A DNA stretch of 64,000 bases from JAENVU01 sp046598395 (GTDB lineage Bacteria; Actinomycetota; Acidimicrobiia; IMCC26256; JAENVU01): contig JBKJIQ010000012.1 in the NCBI GenBank assembly GCA_046598395.1, positions 40,009 through 104,008 of the forward strand. Reading direction: 5' to 3'. The notes beneath the pieces are model-generated. The model was not told where the DNA came from. It saw only the letters and a list, made by a program, of their open reading frames with translations, and did no database searches. Of the stretch, positions 9,567-18,266 are shown one piece after another (within the stretch, counting starts at the first letter, position 1; every line of letters starts with the position of its first letter). The position numbers and the translations under genes are program-made.

Positions 9567-10220
9567 ATGCGGAAATGTTGGGTCGCCGCTGGCGGCTTGC
9601 TCATGGTTGTTGGGGAAACTGCGTTTCCGACGATTGCGGGGGCTTCTGGGTTGGTGGGGGCGCCTGGTTGTTTGATGTTTCCGGCTGATTCGTATTGGCA
9701 CGCGCGGGTGGATTCTTTGCCGGCGGATCCTCGGTCGGATACCTACGTGGCGAACGCCGGTGCTGGTTCCTCATTGCATCCGGACTTTGGCGCGGGTCTG
9801 TACGCCGGTGGTCCGATTGGGATTCCCTTCACCACAGTTGGTGGTGCGCAGGCCAAGGTGCCGGTGAGCTTCGAGTACGCGGACGAGAGTGATTCAGGGC
9901 CGTACCCCATCCCCGCGAACGCGCCGATCGAAGGTGGCGCCGGGAGCAACGGTGATCGGCACGTGCTCGTTGTGGATCGCGATGCCTGCCGCGACTACGA
10001 GCTGTTCTCCTCGTACTCACAGAACGGTGGCGCGTCGTGGACCGCGAGCTCGGGTGCGGTCTTCGATCTCATGTCCAATGCGATGCGGCCGCGCACATGG
10101 ACGAGCGCGGATGCTGCCGGGCTTCCGATCCTGCCGGGTCTGGTCCGATTCGACGAAGTGGCGGCGGGTGAGATCGATCATGCGATTCGGATCACGCTGC
10201 GGCGCACGGATCAGCGGTAG
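9567..10220 (+). pseudogene. Secreted repeat protein, N-terminal half ending at an in-frame TAG
   Basis: 217 codons beginning with a Sec signal peptide (about residues 1-26, GETAFPTIAGASG). The body (MFPADSYWHARVDSLP and onward) resembles a conserved actinobacterial secreted domain of unknown function. The frame stops at TAG 10218-10220, but the same frame continues open immediately with FWPARHQAG and keeps going to 11111, giving a protein-like continuation. I read the two parts as one gene broken by a single base change (TAC or TAT to TAG). GAGG precedes the ATG at a usable distance. Confidence 0.7.
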
Positions 10221-11111
10221 TTCTGGCCGGCGCGTCACCAGGCCGGGGTGGCCGACGCGACCGCGGCACCGATGGGAGCGTGGCTTCGGCTGAAGGCGTC
10301 CGTCGACGTGTCGCGCTTCGGTCCGCAATCTCGCGTCGTGCTGAGCGCGCTCCGACAGCACGGTGGGATTGTGGCCGACAACGGATCGTCGTGGTTCGTG
10401 TCCGGAGCACCAGACAGCCGATGGGACAACGACGATCTCCACGGCCTGGGAGCGTTGCACGGATCGGACTTCGAGTTCGTTGATCCAACCTCGTTGATCA
10501 CCGATCCCGACTCTGGTCGGATCGCGACGATTTCCCCGCCGCGTACCGATATTCCCGGCGGGCTCGAACTCGACGGGTTTGGTGGCTTGCATCCATTTCG
10601 CCTTGGCGGAGCGGGGGTCGCACCCCGGGTGCCGAGGGGTGCGCCGTACTGGCCGGGCTGGGATATCGCGCGCGGTGTGGCACTCGCACCGACCGGGTCC
10701 GGCGGCTATGTGCTCGACGGATTCGGCGGCGTGCATCCGTTCCGATTCGGGTCCGCACCGCAGCCGCCGCGCGCTACGACTAGCCCCTACTGGGCCGGTA
10801 GGGATATCGCACGCGGGATTGCGTTGATGCCCGATAGTCAGACCGGTTACGTGGTCGATTCCTATGGCGGGGTCCATCGGGTGGCCTTTGGCGGCGCCGC
10901 GCTTCCACCGCGCGTGCGCGGCGCATTCACCACGCCTGGGGTCGCGATCATCCGTGGCATCGCGCTGCTCCCTGATGGAAGCGGCGGCTACACCGTTGAC
11001 GAACGCGGTGGCGTGCACCCCTTTGCGGTCGGCGCGTCGAACCCTGCGGCACCACCGGTGGCGGGAGCCGCCGTTTGGCACTGGTCGATCGCCCGCAGCA
11101 TCGGCATGTGA
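10221..11111 (+). pseudogene. C-terminal half of the interrupted repeat protein, with GGVHPF-type repeats
   Basis: In-frame continuation after the TAG at 10218. An ATG inside this part (codon at 10272) or a GTG at 10248 could restart translation, but neither has a good ribosome binding site or a signal peptide. The first 95 residues complete the N-terminal domain (VADNGSSWFVSGAPDSRWDN). From about 10560 to the end come four units of about 50 residues, each with a core like DGFGGVHPF or DSYGGVHRV followed by a WPGWDIARG-like element; these may form a beta-propeller-like or cell-wall-associated fold. A similar repeat ends the cysteine-rich protein at 34751. Confidence 0.7.
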
Positions 11112-11151
11112 AAGCGGCGGGTGCGTCGGAGCGATTCGGCTCGTCGTGGGT

Positions 11152-12867
11152 CTACTGCGGCCCGGACCAGCCCCGGTCGGTGACTCCGGTCTGGTAGCAG
11201 CTGAGCAGGTGCTCCAACCACGCGCGTGACTCCCGTAAGCCGCCCGGTCGGTTCCGGGCAAGCCAGAGTCGTTCGTGCTCGGCGATGACCGGGACCAGTT
11301 GTTCGCCGAGCGAGTGACGGCCGGCTTCGTCCACGTTGGAGAGTGCGCCGCCCACCGCGAGCCGTTCCCTCGCGTCGCCACAAAGGACCCGAACCAGCGC
11401 GATGGAGTTGCGGAGTTCGTCCACGATGAGTTCGGAATCCTCACGGCGGGATTCCACCGCGCCGAGCCGGGCTGCGAAACCGTCGAGCGCGGTCTCGATG
11501 TCCTGGTACTGCCCGATGGCCGCGCCGGCGAGCGGCCCGCGCCCGAGGTCGAGCTGCGGGTAATAGAGGTGCATCACCATCGTGGCCATGTTCCACATCT
11601 GCGGCTCGAGCAGCAGGTACACGTCGCCCAGCCCGACGATGATTGCGCCGATTTCGCCGCTGGGATCTTCGTAGCAGTGTGCGGACAGCGCCGCGGCGAG
11701 GTCGAGAGAACGATTCGTGTGAGCGCACCAACTCATCGCCGCGCCGAATGCGAGTCCGGGATCGCTCACGGCCGGGTACTGCAGGTGCCCGTTGTCGCCC
11801 CAGTCGGTGTTGAGCATCCCGCTCGCGCCGTGAGCGATGGCCGCGTCGATCGCCTCGGTGACATCCGCGCGCATGTTGGCGGTCCGCCCGAGAATGGTGA
11901 GCCAGCTCGACGTGCCCGGCGCGACCCACGTAGAGACGCCCGCCGCGGCGAGTGCCCCGAGCCGCGCGGCCCAGGGGTGGCCCGCGTCGTAACCCCATTC
12001 GCAGACCGTGACACCACCGGGGAGTTCGGCCAGCCGATCGATGTGGCTGGCGAGGATGTCGCCCCAGATCACGATCTCGCGGCCGTTGAGCTCGGGGAGG
12101 GACCGCAAGGTGTCCACCCAGGCGAGGTAGTCGTCGAATCGCTCGGCGGGCATCTCCCACGGCTCGTCGAGGCCGAGGTTCACGAACCGCGGGTCGGAGA
12201 AGTGGGGCAGGAGCTCGGCCAGCAACGACCGGACGAGGTTGATCGAATCGGGGTTCGTGGGCTCGATCGTGCTCGGCGGCCGCCGCATCCCCATCATCTG
12301 GTAGCCGGCCGGATCCATCGCGAGTGCTTGGTACGGCTCGTGGAGCAGCCAGCGATTCATGTGGCCGAGGCAGTTCTGATTCGGCACGAGCGCAATATGG
12401 CGATCACGGCAATACGCGTCGAGCTCGTCGACGTCGGCGGCGGTGAATGGGCTCGAGTCCTGCCACACCACCTGGTGATCCGCGTACGCGAAGGTGTGTT
12501 CCGCGTAGAGCTCCACGTGGTTGATCTTCCACTCCGCAAGCCGGTCGATGAGCTCGAGGAGTGTGTCCATCGTCGGCACTTTGTCGCGCGAGATGTCGAT
12601 CATCACGCCGCGCTCGGTGAGGTCGGGCCAATCGCTCACGGTCCCAACGGGTAGCCGGCCCGCGTGGTTTCGCGCGAGCTGGCGGAGGGTCATCGTTGCG
12701 TAGAAAACCCCGGCGTCATCCGCAGCGACGAGTTCGACCTCGCGGTCCGAGATGGACAGCCTGTACCCCTGAGCAGGGATCGTGGCTGTGACCGTGACTC
12801 GAGGCTCGGTCCACGCGACGGTGTCGGTACCAAGTGACTGTTGCCGTGGGATCGGTAACAACGTCAT
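11152..12867 (-). CDS. Glycoside hydrolase family 20-like beta-N-acetylhexosaminidase
   Basis: Probable hexosaminidase removing terminal GlcNAc or GalNAc, 571 residues. An N-terminal GH20b-like domain (about 1-95) is followed by a TIM barrel that starts at RGVMIDISRDKVP and carries the catalytic Asp-Glu pair in NLGLDEPWEM (about residues 230-235). The frame is open further upstream, but the ATG at 12867 overlaps the stop of the upstream GNAT gene in ATGA, which fixes the start. No signal peptide, so it likely acts on imported sugars. Substrate is not determined. Confidence 0.85.
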   Translation of the reverse strand: MTLLPIPRQQSLGTDTVAWTEPRVTVTATIPAQGYRLSISDREVELVAADDAGVFYATMTLRQLARNHAGRLPVGTVSDWPDLTERGVMIDISRDKVPTMDTLLELIDRLAEWKINHVELYAEHTFAYADHQVVWQDSSPFTAADVDELDAYCRDRHIALVPNQNCLGHMNRWLLHEPYQALAMDPAGYQMMGMRRPPSTIEPTNPDSINLVRSLLAELLPHFSDPRFVNLGLDEPWEMPAERFDDYLAWVDTLRSLPELNGREIVIWGDILASHIDRLAELPGGVTVCEWGYDAGHPWAARLGALAAAGVSTWVAPGTSSWLTILGRTANMRADVTEAIDAAIAHGASGMLNTDWGDNGHLQYPAVSDPGLAFGAAMSWCAHTNRSLDLAAALSAHCYEDPSGEIGAIIVGLGDVYLLLEPQMWNMATMVMHLYYPQLDLGRGPLAGAAIGQYQDIETALDGFAARLGAVESRREDSELIVDELRNSIALVRVLCGDARERLAVGGALSNVDEAGRHSLGEQLVPVIAEHERLWLARNRPGGLRESRAWLEHLLSCYQTGVTDRGWSGPQ

Positions 12868-13685
12868 AGGAGGTCCTTGCGGTAGACGAGGAATGTTCGA
12901 CCGAGGGTGGCCCCGATGCGCGCATAGGGGACGACGGGACCGACCCACGCGATCTCGGCGCGGATCCGCCCCGATGTCCGCATCCGATGGAGCGCGCCAA
13001 TGAGTGGGGCAACGCCCGCGCCCTGACCCACGAGGTTGGGGCGGACGGCCACCGGACCAACAAGGCCGGCTCGATTGACGTCGTAGGCGCAGACCGCGGC
13101 GATTCCGTGGCGGTCCTCGCCGATGATGAGGCCATCCTGGAGAAGCGCGCGCACGATCTCGGCGCGCCACGAGCGCCAATGGGTCGCAGCCCATGCGTCG
13201 ATATCGTCGTGGTCGCTCAGTGCAGCCGCGCGCCATCCGCCCGGATCGGTGGGGAGGTGCGTGAGGTCGACATCCATGTTGAAGTGCACCGCGACTCGGG
13301 TGTACTTCACGCGTTCGAGCAGGCACACCGCGGCGAGTTCTCGCGCGTCCACTCCCGGCCAGAGGTAGTACGGCGCGTCGGCGCCGACCGTGACCGTGCG
13401 CGCGCCGGCGGCGCGCAGATCATTTTCCGCCGCAAGCAGCAACGCTCGACCCAACCCCTGCCCCCGATGTGCAGGATCAACCGCAAGGAACCGGATGAAA
13501 CCCCGGTCGCCGGTCGACACCGTGGCGACCACACCGCGGTCGGGGTCCCCGCGCACGGTCGCCGGTTGGCCGGGTGCGGTGAGTGATGCTCTGAGTTCGT
13601 CGGCCGATGGCGGGTCGAGGAGCGCCCGCTGCGCGAGCGCGGCGGTGGCATCGATTGCTTCGTGACCTAGGACAAGCTGCTCCAT
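12864..13685 (-). CDS. GNAT family N-acetyltransferase, two-domain
   Basis: 273-residue acetyl-CoA-dependent acyltransferase. The first GNAT domain (about 45-125) has the acetyl-CoA loop VDPAHRGQGLGRALL; the C-terminal half (about 160-273) is a weaker second GNAT-like domain (VAVRPNLVGQGAGVAPL). It is translationally coupled to the hexosaminidase gene downstream, so a role in amino-sugar metabolism is possible, but the acceptor is unknown. Confidence 0.8.
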   Translation of the reverse strand: MEQLVLGHEAIDATAALAQRALLDPPSADELRASLTAPGQPATVRGDPDRGVVATVSTGDRGFIRFLAVDPAHRGQGLGRALLLAAENDLRAAGARTVTVGADAPYYLWPGVDARELAAVCLLERVKYTRVAVHFNMDVDLTHLPTDPGGWRAAALSDHDDIDAWAATHWRSWRAEIVRALLQDGLIIGEDRHGIAAVCAYDVNRAGLVGPVAVRPNLVGQGAGVAPLIGALHRMRTSGRIRAEIAWVGPVVPYARIGATLGRTFLVYRKDLL

Positions 13686-13807
13686 CGCCTCAACCTAGAG
13701 GTCGTAGCGAGATTTGGGACATTGACGACGTCGGGTTGGTCAAGGCTGCTCGACAAGTTGCCGATACCTGGCGTAACGCCCTGATGTCGCCAAGAGGACG
13801 GGACCCC

Positions 13808-14602
13808 GTGTCGAACGTCGAAGCTGAGTTGCGAGCAGAGATCGGCCGGGATCAGCGACTCGCGAACATTTCGACTCCCGGGATTGCCTCCGACGCCGCG
13901 TTGCGCCGCCGCCGCCTCCAGATCAGCGGCGTGGCAGCAACCGCGGCCTGTGGTCTGTTGATCGCCACGGTCGTCGCGGAACGGGTGATTGATCTGCAAA
14001 CGAGTCGTTGGATTGACTTCAGCGTGACGCGAATCGCGTTGGTGTGTCTCACGGCATGGGTCGCGTTGTATTGCTACGACCAGGAGCGTCACCTCAAGCG
14101 GGTCGAGGCCCGACGGTCCCGACTGTTCCAACTCGATGGGGAGATCGCATCGAACTTGCTCACGGCGGGTCTGGTCCTGGACGCGGTCACCGCGCTGCAC
14201 GCGGCCCTGGAGCTCGACCAGCTCCTGCCGGTGATCGTCGAACAGGGTCGATCGCTGCTGGGTGCCGATCACGGGGTCCTCTTCTTGTACGAGGAACGCG
14301 GTCCGATGCAGCCGGTGGTGGACCCCGACAATCTCGTCGCGGTCGCGCGGAGGGTGGTTGAACAGGTTTCGGCCGATAACCAAGTGATTGGTCTCGTGGA
14401 AGGCGCCACCGTAGATATCGGAGTCCCCATCGGTGACGCGACCACGGTGCATGCCGTCCTGGTGCTCCCCGGGGTGGCCGGTGGCGAACTCAACGCCGAC
14501 ACGGTGGCAGTGCTCACGCGGTTCGGACACGCCGCGGGTTCGGCACTCGAGAATGCGCGCCGTTACGAAGCTGCGATGTTCCTCCTTGACGTTGCCCACT
14601 AG
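13808..14602 (+). CDS. Membrane protein with GAF domain, no kinase module
   Basis: 264 residues from the GTG at 13808, which has AGAGGA upstream; an in-frame ATG at 13784 is possible. Two transmembrane helices (about residues 38-58 and 70-88) are followed by a short coiled coil and a GAF sensor domain (about 125-260). The order TM-TM-coil-GAF is the same as in the histidine kinase at 50191 (compare YCYDQERHLKRVEARRSRL here with YAVEKEVHLHRLSRLL there), but HisKA and ATPase domains are absent and a stop follows the GAF. It could be a signalling accessory or a shortened paralogue. Confidence 0.65.
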   Translation: MSNVEAELRAEIGRDQRLANISTPGIASDAALRRRRLQISGVAATAACGLLIATVVAERVIDLQTSRWIDFSVTRIALVCLTAWVALYCYDQERHLKRVEARRSRLFQLDGEIASNLLTAGLVLDAVTALHAALELDQLLPVIVEQGRSLLGADHGVLFLYEERGPMQPVVDPDNLVAVARRVVEQVSADNQVIGLVEGATVDIGVPIGDATTVHAVLVLPGVAGGELNADTVAVLTRFGHAAGSALENARRYEAAMFLLDVAH

Positions 14603-14624
14603 TCAACGAATGTGCGGGTGTTGG

Positions 14625-15830
14625 TTACACGGCCCAGGGGTATTCATCGCCCGGCCACGTGACGATGCCGTCGTTTTTGAGTTCGTCGACGTCCGTGGCG
14701 TCGCGGCCGAGCCACTCCAAGATCTCGCGGGTGTGTTGACCCACGAGGGGTGGCGGCCGTGAGATGACTCCCGGGGTTTCGGAGAACTGAATGAGTTCGC
14801 CGAACTGACGCATCATCCCCATCATCGGGTGCTTGTACTCGGCCACCATGCCGAGCGCCACGTTGTCGGCATCGTTCAAGACGAGCTCACCGCCGAGCGA
14901 GTCGAGTGGGATTTCATTGGGAACGCCGGCGTCGTCGAGCGCATGGGTCCACGAGACGCTGGTCCGAGCCAGAAACCGCGGTACGAGCAGAGTTTCGAGC
15001 TGTTCGCGGTGCTCGGCGCGAAGGGTGGCCACCGCGAACCGGGCGTCGTCGGCGAGTTCGGGGGCCTTGAGCGCGGCACACAACGCAATCCACTGGGCTT
15101 CGGTGACCGCGGCGATCTGTATCCAACCGTCCTGGGTCGCGTAGAGGCGATAACAGGCGGCAGTGCCGTGGAGTCCTTGGTCGAGGCGGGGCCGGGGAAC
15201 CGCTTCACCGTCGACGAGGAGCGCGTCGGATGCGAAGACCGCACCACCGTCCATCAACGATGTCCACAGCGCCTGACCTTCGCCGGTGCGGCGCTGGTGG
15301 TAGAGCGCGGCGAGGGAGCCGACGACCGAGAGCATTGCGTTGGCGGCGTCGCACATCCCGAACCGGTAGTAGAGCGGATCGTTTCCTGTATGCGCGGCGC
15401 CCGCCTCGTACTCCAACCCTGCGGAAGCCTGGTAGAGCGGATCGAGCCCGCCGAAACGGGCGAGCGGCCCCTCGAGCCCATACGCCCACGTATTGCAGTA
15501 CACGACGTCAGGATTTACTCGTTTGCAGTCGGCGTATCCGATTCCGAGCTTGTTGGCGACGCCCGCCGTCATGTTGTGATGCACGATGTCGGCGCGCTCG
15601 ACGAGTTCCAGACCGAGTGCGAGCCCCCGGGGTGTCTTGAGGTCGAGCGCGATGGAGCGCTTGCCGCGTTGGCACCCGAAGAAGGGTTTCCCCGCGAGGC
15701 GCATTCCGTCGCCGTGGACCGGCTCGACCTTGATCACCTCGGCACCGAGGTCGCCCATCACCATGGGCCCGAACGGACCGGCGAGGTACTGACCGAAGTC
15801 GACGACGAGTACTCCATCGAGCGCGGGCAT
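14625..15830 (-). CDS. Family III CoA-transferase (CaiB/BaiF type)
   Basis: 401 residues. The N-terminus LDGVLVVDFGQYLAGPFGPMV is typical of formyl-CoA transferase/CaiB proteins, with GDLGAEVIKVEP following; an Asp is expected as the catalytic residue near 165-170. These enzymes move CoA between carboxylic acids, or act as racemases. It is the second gene of a pair: its ATG overlaps the TGA of the upstream paralogue by one base, so both are co-translated and may form a hetero-oligomer. Substrate unknown. Confidence 0.9.
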   Translation of the reverse strand: MPALDGVLVVDFGQYLAGPFGPMVMGDLGAEVIKVEPVHGDGMRLAGKPFFGCQRGKRSIALDLKTPRGLALGLELVERADIVHHNMTAGVANKLGIGYADCKRVNPDVVYCNTWAYGLEGPLARFGGLDPLYQASAGLEYEAGAAHTGNDPLYYRFGMCDAANAMLSVVGSLAALYHQRRTGEGQALWTSLMDGGAVFASDALLVDGEAVPRPRLDQGLHGTAACYRLYATQDGWIQIAAVTEAQWIALCAALKAPELADDARFAVATLRAEHREQLETLLVPRFLARTSVSWTHALDDAGVPNEIPLDSLGGELVLNDADNVALGMVAEYKHPMMGMMRQFGELIQFSETPGVISRPPPLVGQHTREILEWLGRDATDVDELKNDGIVTWPGDEYPWAV

Positions 15831-17002
15831 CAGCGTGACCCTCCGGTGATGGTGGCGAGCTCGGCATCGGAGTAGCCCAGTGCGCCGAGAATCTCGCGGT
15901 TGTGCGCGCCGGGCAGCGGCTGGGGCCCCTGAATCGCGCCGGGAGTTGTGTGGAGATTAATGGGTACGCCGATCTGGGTGGTCGTTCCGAGCTCCGGGTC
16001 CTCCACAGTGGCGACCATGCCATTGGCCACGAGCTGAGGATGGGGTGCGCCGGTTGACCCGAGTGCTTCCTCCATGGTGATCACCGCTTCGATGGCATGG
16101 TTGTGGGCCTGGAAGTTTGCGACCAGCTCCGCGCGGTCATGGGTCTTGTACCCCTCACGGCGACGGTCGGTGAAGGCTTGGCGTTTCTCGGGGGGCAAGG
16201 CCATGAACTCGTAGGGGTCAGGGGCGTCGTCGAGTCCGAGGAGATGGTCTTGACTCTCGGTCGGTGTGAGGCCACTCATCACCGACGTATGCACCCATTC
16301 TTCGTCCGCACACTCGAAGAGCATCTGTTGGTGCACGCCCGGCGGATAGCTCTTGCCCATCAGGTCGTGAAATGCGGCGGGGGCGTGCTCCACGTGTTGC
16401 CAGATCTGGGTGGTGTAGAGGAGCGCACCCTGGAAAAGCGACGTGCGTACGTGTTGGCCTCGACCGTTGGTTTCCCGGGCAATCAGCGCGCTGAGGATGC
16501 CGCTCGGAATGAGGAACGCAGCACCCATACTGGGCATCGGCATGTGCAAGAAGATCGGTCCCATCCGCCAACCGGGTTGCTCCCATTGCTGGCCACTACT
16601 GGCTTGAATCAGCGCGTCGTAGCCGGGTCGCTGCGCCAGCCGGTGCCCTTCCGGATAGCCCGGGCACGACTGGTATACAAGACGTGGATTGCGTTTATGC
16701 ATCGTGTCGTAGCCGATGCCGAGCCGGTCGGTGACGCCGGGTCGGAACGTCTCGACGAGTACGTCGGCATCGTCGACGAGTCGACCGAATGCTTCGAGGC
16801 CGGCGGCCGACTTGAGATCGATCGTGACCGATCGGCGGGAGCGGTTCCAGACCGCGTAACCGCTGTAGGCGCGGAAGGGGTCGCCGCCCGGCGGCTCCAC
16901 CTTGATGACGTCTGCACCCTGCTCGGCGAGCAACAGGACCCCGAGCGGCCCGGCAATGCCCCACGACAAGTCAAGGATCTTCACTCCGTCTAACGCGCCC
17001 AT
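15830..17002 (-). CDS. Family III CoA-transferase (CaiB/BaiF type)
   Basis: 390 residues, paralogue of the next gene. LDGVKILDLSWGIAGPLGVLLLAEQGADVIKVEPP shows the family N-terminus in shortened form; NRSRRSVTIDLKS and a long C-terminal arm with GAHNREILGALGY (the LGQHTREIL-like end motif) confirm it. First gene of a two-gene operon. A short inverted repeat at 17033-17054 lies 31 bases upstream of the start and may be an operator or the hairpin of the preceding gene. Substrate unknown. Confidence 0.9.
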   Translation of the reverse strand: MGALDGVKILDLSWGIAGPLGVLLLAEQGADVIKVEPPGGDPFRAYSGYAVWNRSRRSVTIDLKSAAGLEAFGRLVDDADVLVETFRPGVTDRLGIGYDTMHKRNPRLVYQSCPGYPEGHRLAQRPGYDALIQASSGQQWEQPGWRMGPIFLHMPMPSMGAAFLIPSGILSALIARETNGRGQHVRTSLFQGALLYTTQIWQHVEHAPAAFHDLMGKSYPPGVHQQMLFECADEEWVHTSVMSGLTPTESQDHLLGLDDAPDPYEFMALPPEKRQAFTDRRREGYKTHDRAELVANFQAHNHAIEAVITMEEALGSTGAPHPQLVANGMVATVEDPELGTTTQIGVPINLHTTPGAIQGPQPLPGAHNREILGALGYSDAELATITGGSR

Positions 17003-17032
17003 CGCATACCTCCAGGCGCGCAGCCTCGCGCA

Positions 17033-17054
17033 TCCCTGACGTTGATGTCAGGGA
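17033..17054. promoter_or_regulatory. Inverted repeat upstream of the CoA-transferase pair
   Basis: Eight-base perfect arms TCCCTGAC and GTCAGGGA around six bases GTTGAT. It sits between the stop of the alpha/beta hydrolase gene and the start of the CoA-transferase pair, both on the minus strand. It could be a weak terminator (no T-run) or an operator for a regulator of the CoA-transferases. Confidence 0.4.
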
Positions 17055-17146
17055 GTGGCGCGATGCCTCGGCCCCTTCCGTGTCGCGATCTCGTCGCCGG
17101 GGCGACGGATATGCGACGCGAAACGTTCGCCGATGCGCCTGGTTCT

Positions 17147-18124
17147 TCAGTGGCGTACGGCCTGGAGGGTGGCGACACCAGGGACATTTCCGGCCGAGTC
17201 CATACGACGAATCGCCCGGTGATCGTGTTTGAGATACCGGTCGAGAAACGCCACCACCGTATCGATGATGGGTGTCTTCCACGTGCCGATGAACGGTGTG
17301 TGCGGAGCATTGAGCAAGGTCAGGAGGAACTTTGGCGCGCCGGTATGCGCAAACGCGTTGGTGCTCCCGGCAACGGGAACGGTGCGGTCCTCGTCGCCGT
17401 GGATGAAAAGGCGGGGCAGCTTCGGGTACGTCCAGGTTCCGGTACCGAAGGGAAGCTCAACACCGGAGACGGGGATTGCGGCGTCGATGCGGTGATCGAG
17501 GCAACAGCTGTTTGCGGTCAAGCCGATGGTCGTGATCGCGCCGAGCGAATGGCCACCGACGCCGATCTCATGCTGGTCGATCAGGCGGTGCAGTCGTCCG
17601 CGACCATGACTGGCGCGCAGCATCTGAGTGATGACGAAACTGACGTCGGCAGGCTGGTTGGAGTAATCGGTGATCCGGGGTCCACCGGGTGCACCGCCGG
17701 AAGAGAGTGGGAAGGTCGGTGCGGCAACGACGTAACCGTGTGATGCAATTTGTGCGAGGAGCGCCTGCTCGTATACCGGACCGTTCGCGGTGAAACCGTG
17801 CGAGAACTCGAAGAGGGGATACGGGCCATGGCGGCGGTTCGGTACTGCGTTGTCGGTGACCGCTCCACCCGGCGTGCCGCGGGCGGGGTACAGCACCAGG
17901 ACGGGGAGTGTTCGATCGGGCGCGCCGGGGTATGAGTTATTCGCGTCGGTCGGGCGCGATTTGTCGACGAACGTCATCGACACGCGGCCCACTGCGTAGC
18001 TGGCGTCGGTGGCGGCATGCCGACGCGCCGCCGCACGGGTAGAGGAGGCGGCGGCCACGCTCGGCGCAACGACCGTCGCGCACGCCGCAAGCGTGAGCAT
18101 GACCAGGATGATGTGACGGCGCAT
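17147..18124 (-). CDS. Secreted alpha/beta hydrolase (dienelactone hydrolase/PAF-acetylhydrolase-like)
   Basis: 325 residues with a Sec signal (about 1-27, LTLAACATVVAPSVAAA). The nucleophile elbow GHSLG is in EIGVGGHSLGAITTIGL; the acid is likely the Asp in IHGDEDRTVP, and a late His in NAPHTPF completes the triad. An oxyanion-side segment FEFSHGFTANG precedes. It resembles secreted esterases of the platelet-activating factor acetylhydrolase group. No functional partner is adjacent. Confidence 0.82.
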   Translation of the reverse strand: MRRHIILVMLTLAACATVVAPSVAAASSTRAAARRHAATDASYAVGRVSMTFVDKSRPTDANNSYPGAPDRTLPVLVLYPARGTPGGAVTDNAVPNRRHGPYPLFEFSHGFTANGPVYEQALLAQIASHGYVVAAPTFPLSSGGAPGGPRITDYSNQPADVSFVITQMLRASHGRGRLHRLIDQHEIGVGGHSLGAITTIGLTANSCCLDHRIDAAIPVSGVELPFGTGTWTYPKLPRLFIHGDEDRTVPVAGSTNAFAHTGAPKFLLTLLNAPHTPFIGTWKTPIIDTVVAFLDRYLKHDHRAIRRMDSAGNVPGVATLQAVRH

Positions 18125-18266
18125 GTCGATCCCTCATTCCGCGGTGGTTTCCGGACTCGAGCAGAGTCCGGTGCAAGCGGCACTGTACGGCGCGGACTCG
18201 AAGATTGGGATGGGGCGTCGCCGACGCCTCGCCTGAGCCTCGCGCGGGCGCGTAACGTCCGCCGTC

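Noticed and set aside
11275..12654. 459-codon open frame opposite the hexosaminidase
   Set aside because: Shadow of the GH20 gene; no protein-like motifs and no ribosome binding site.
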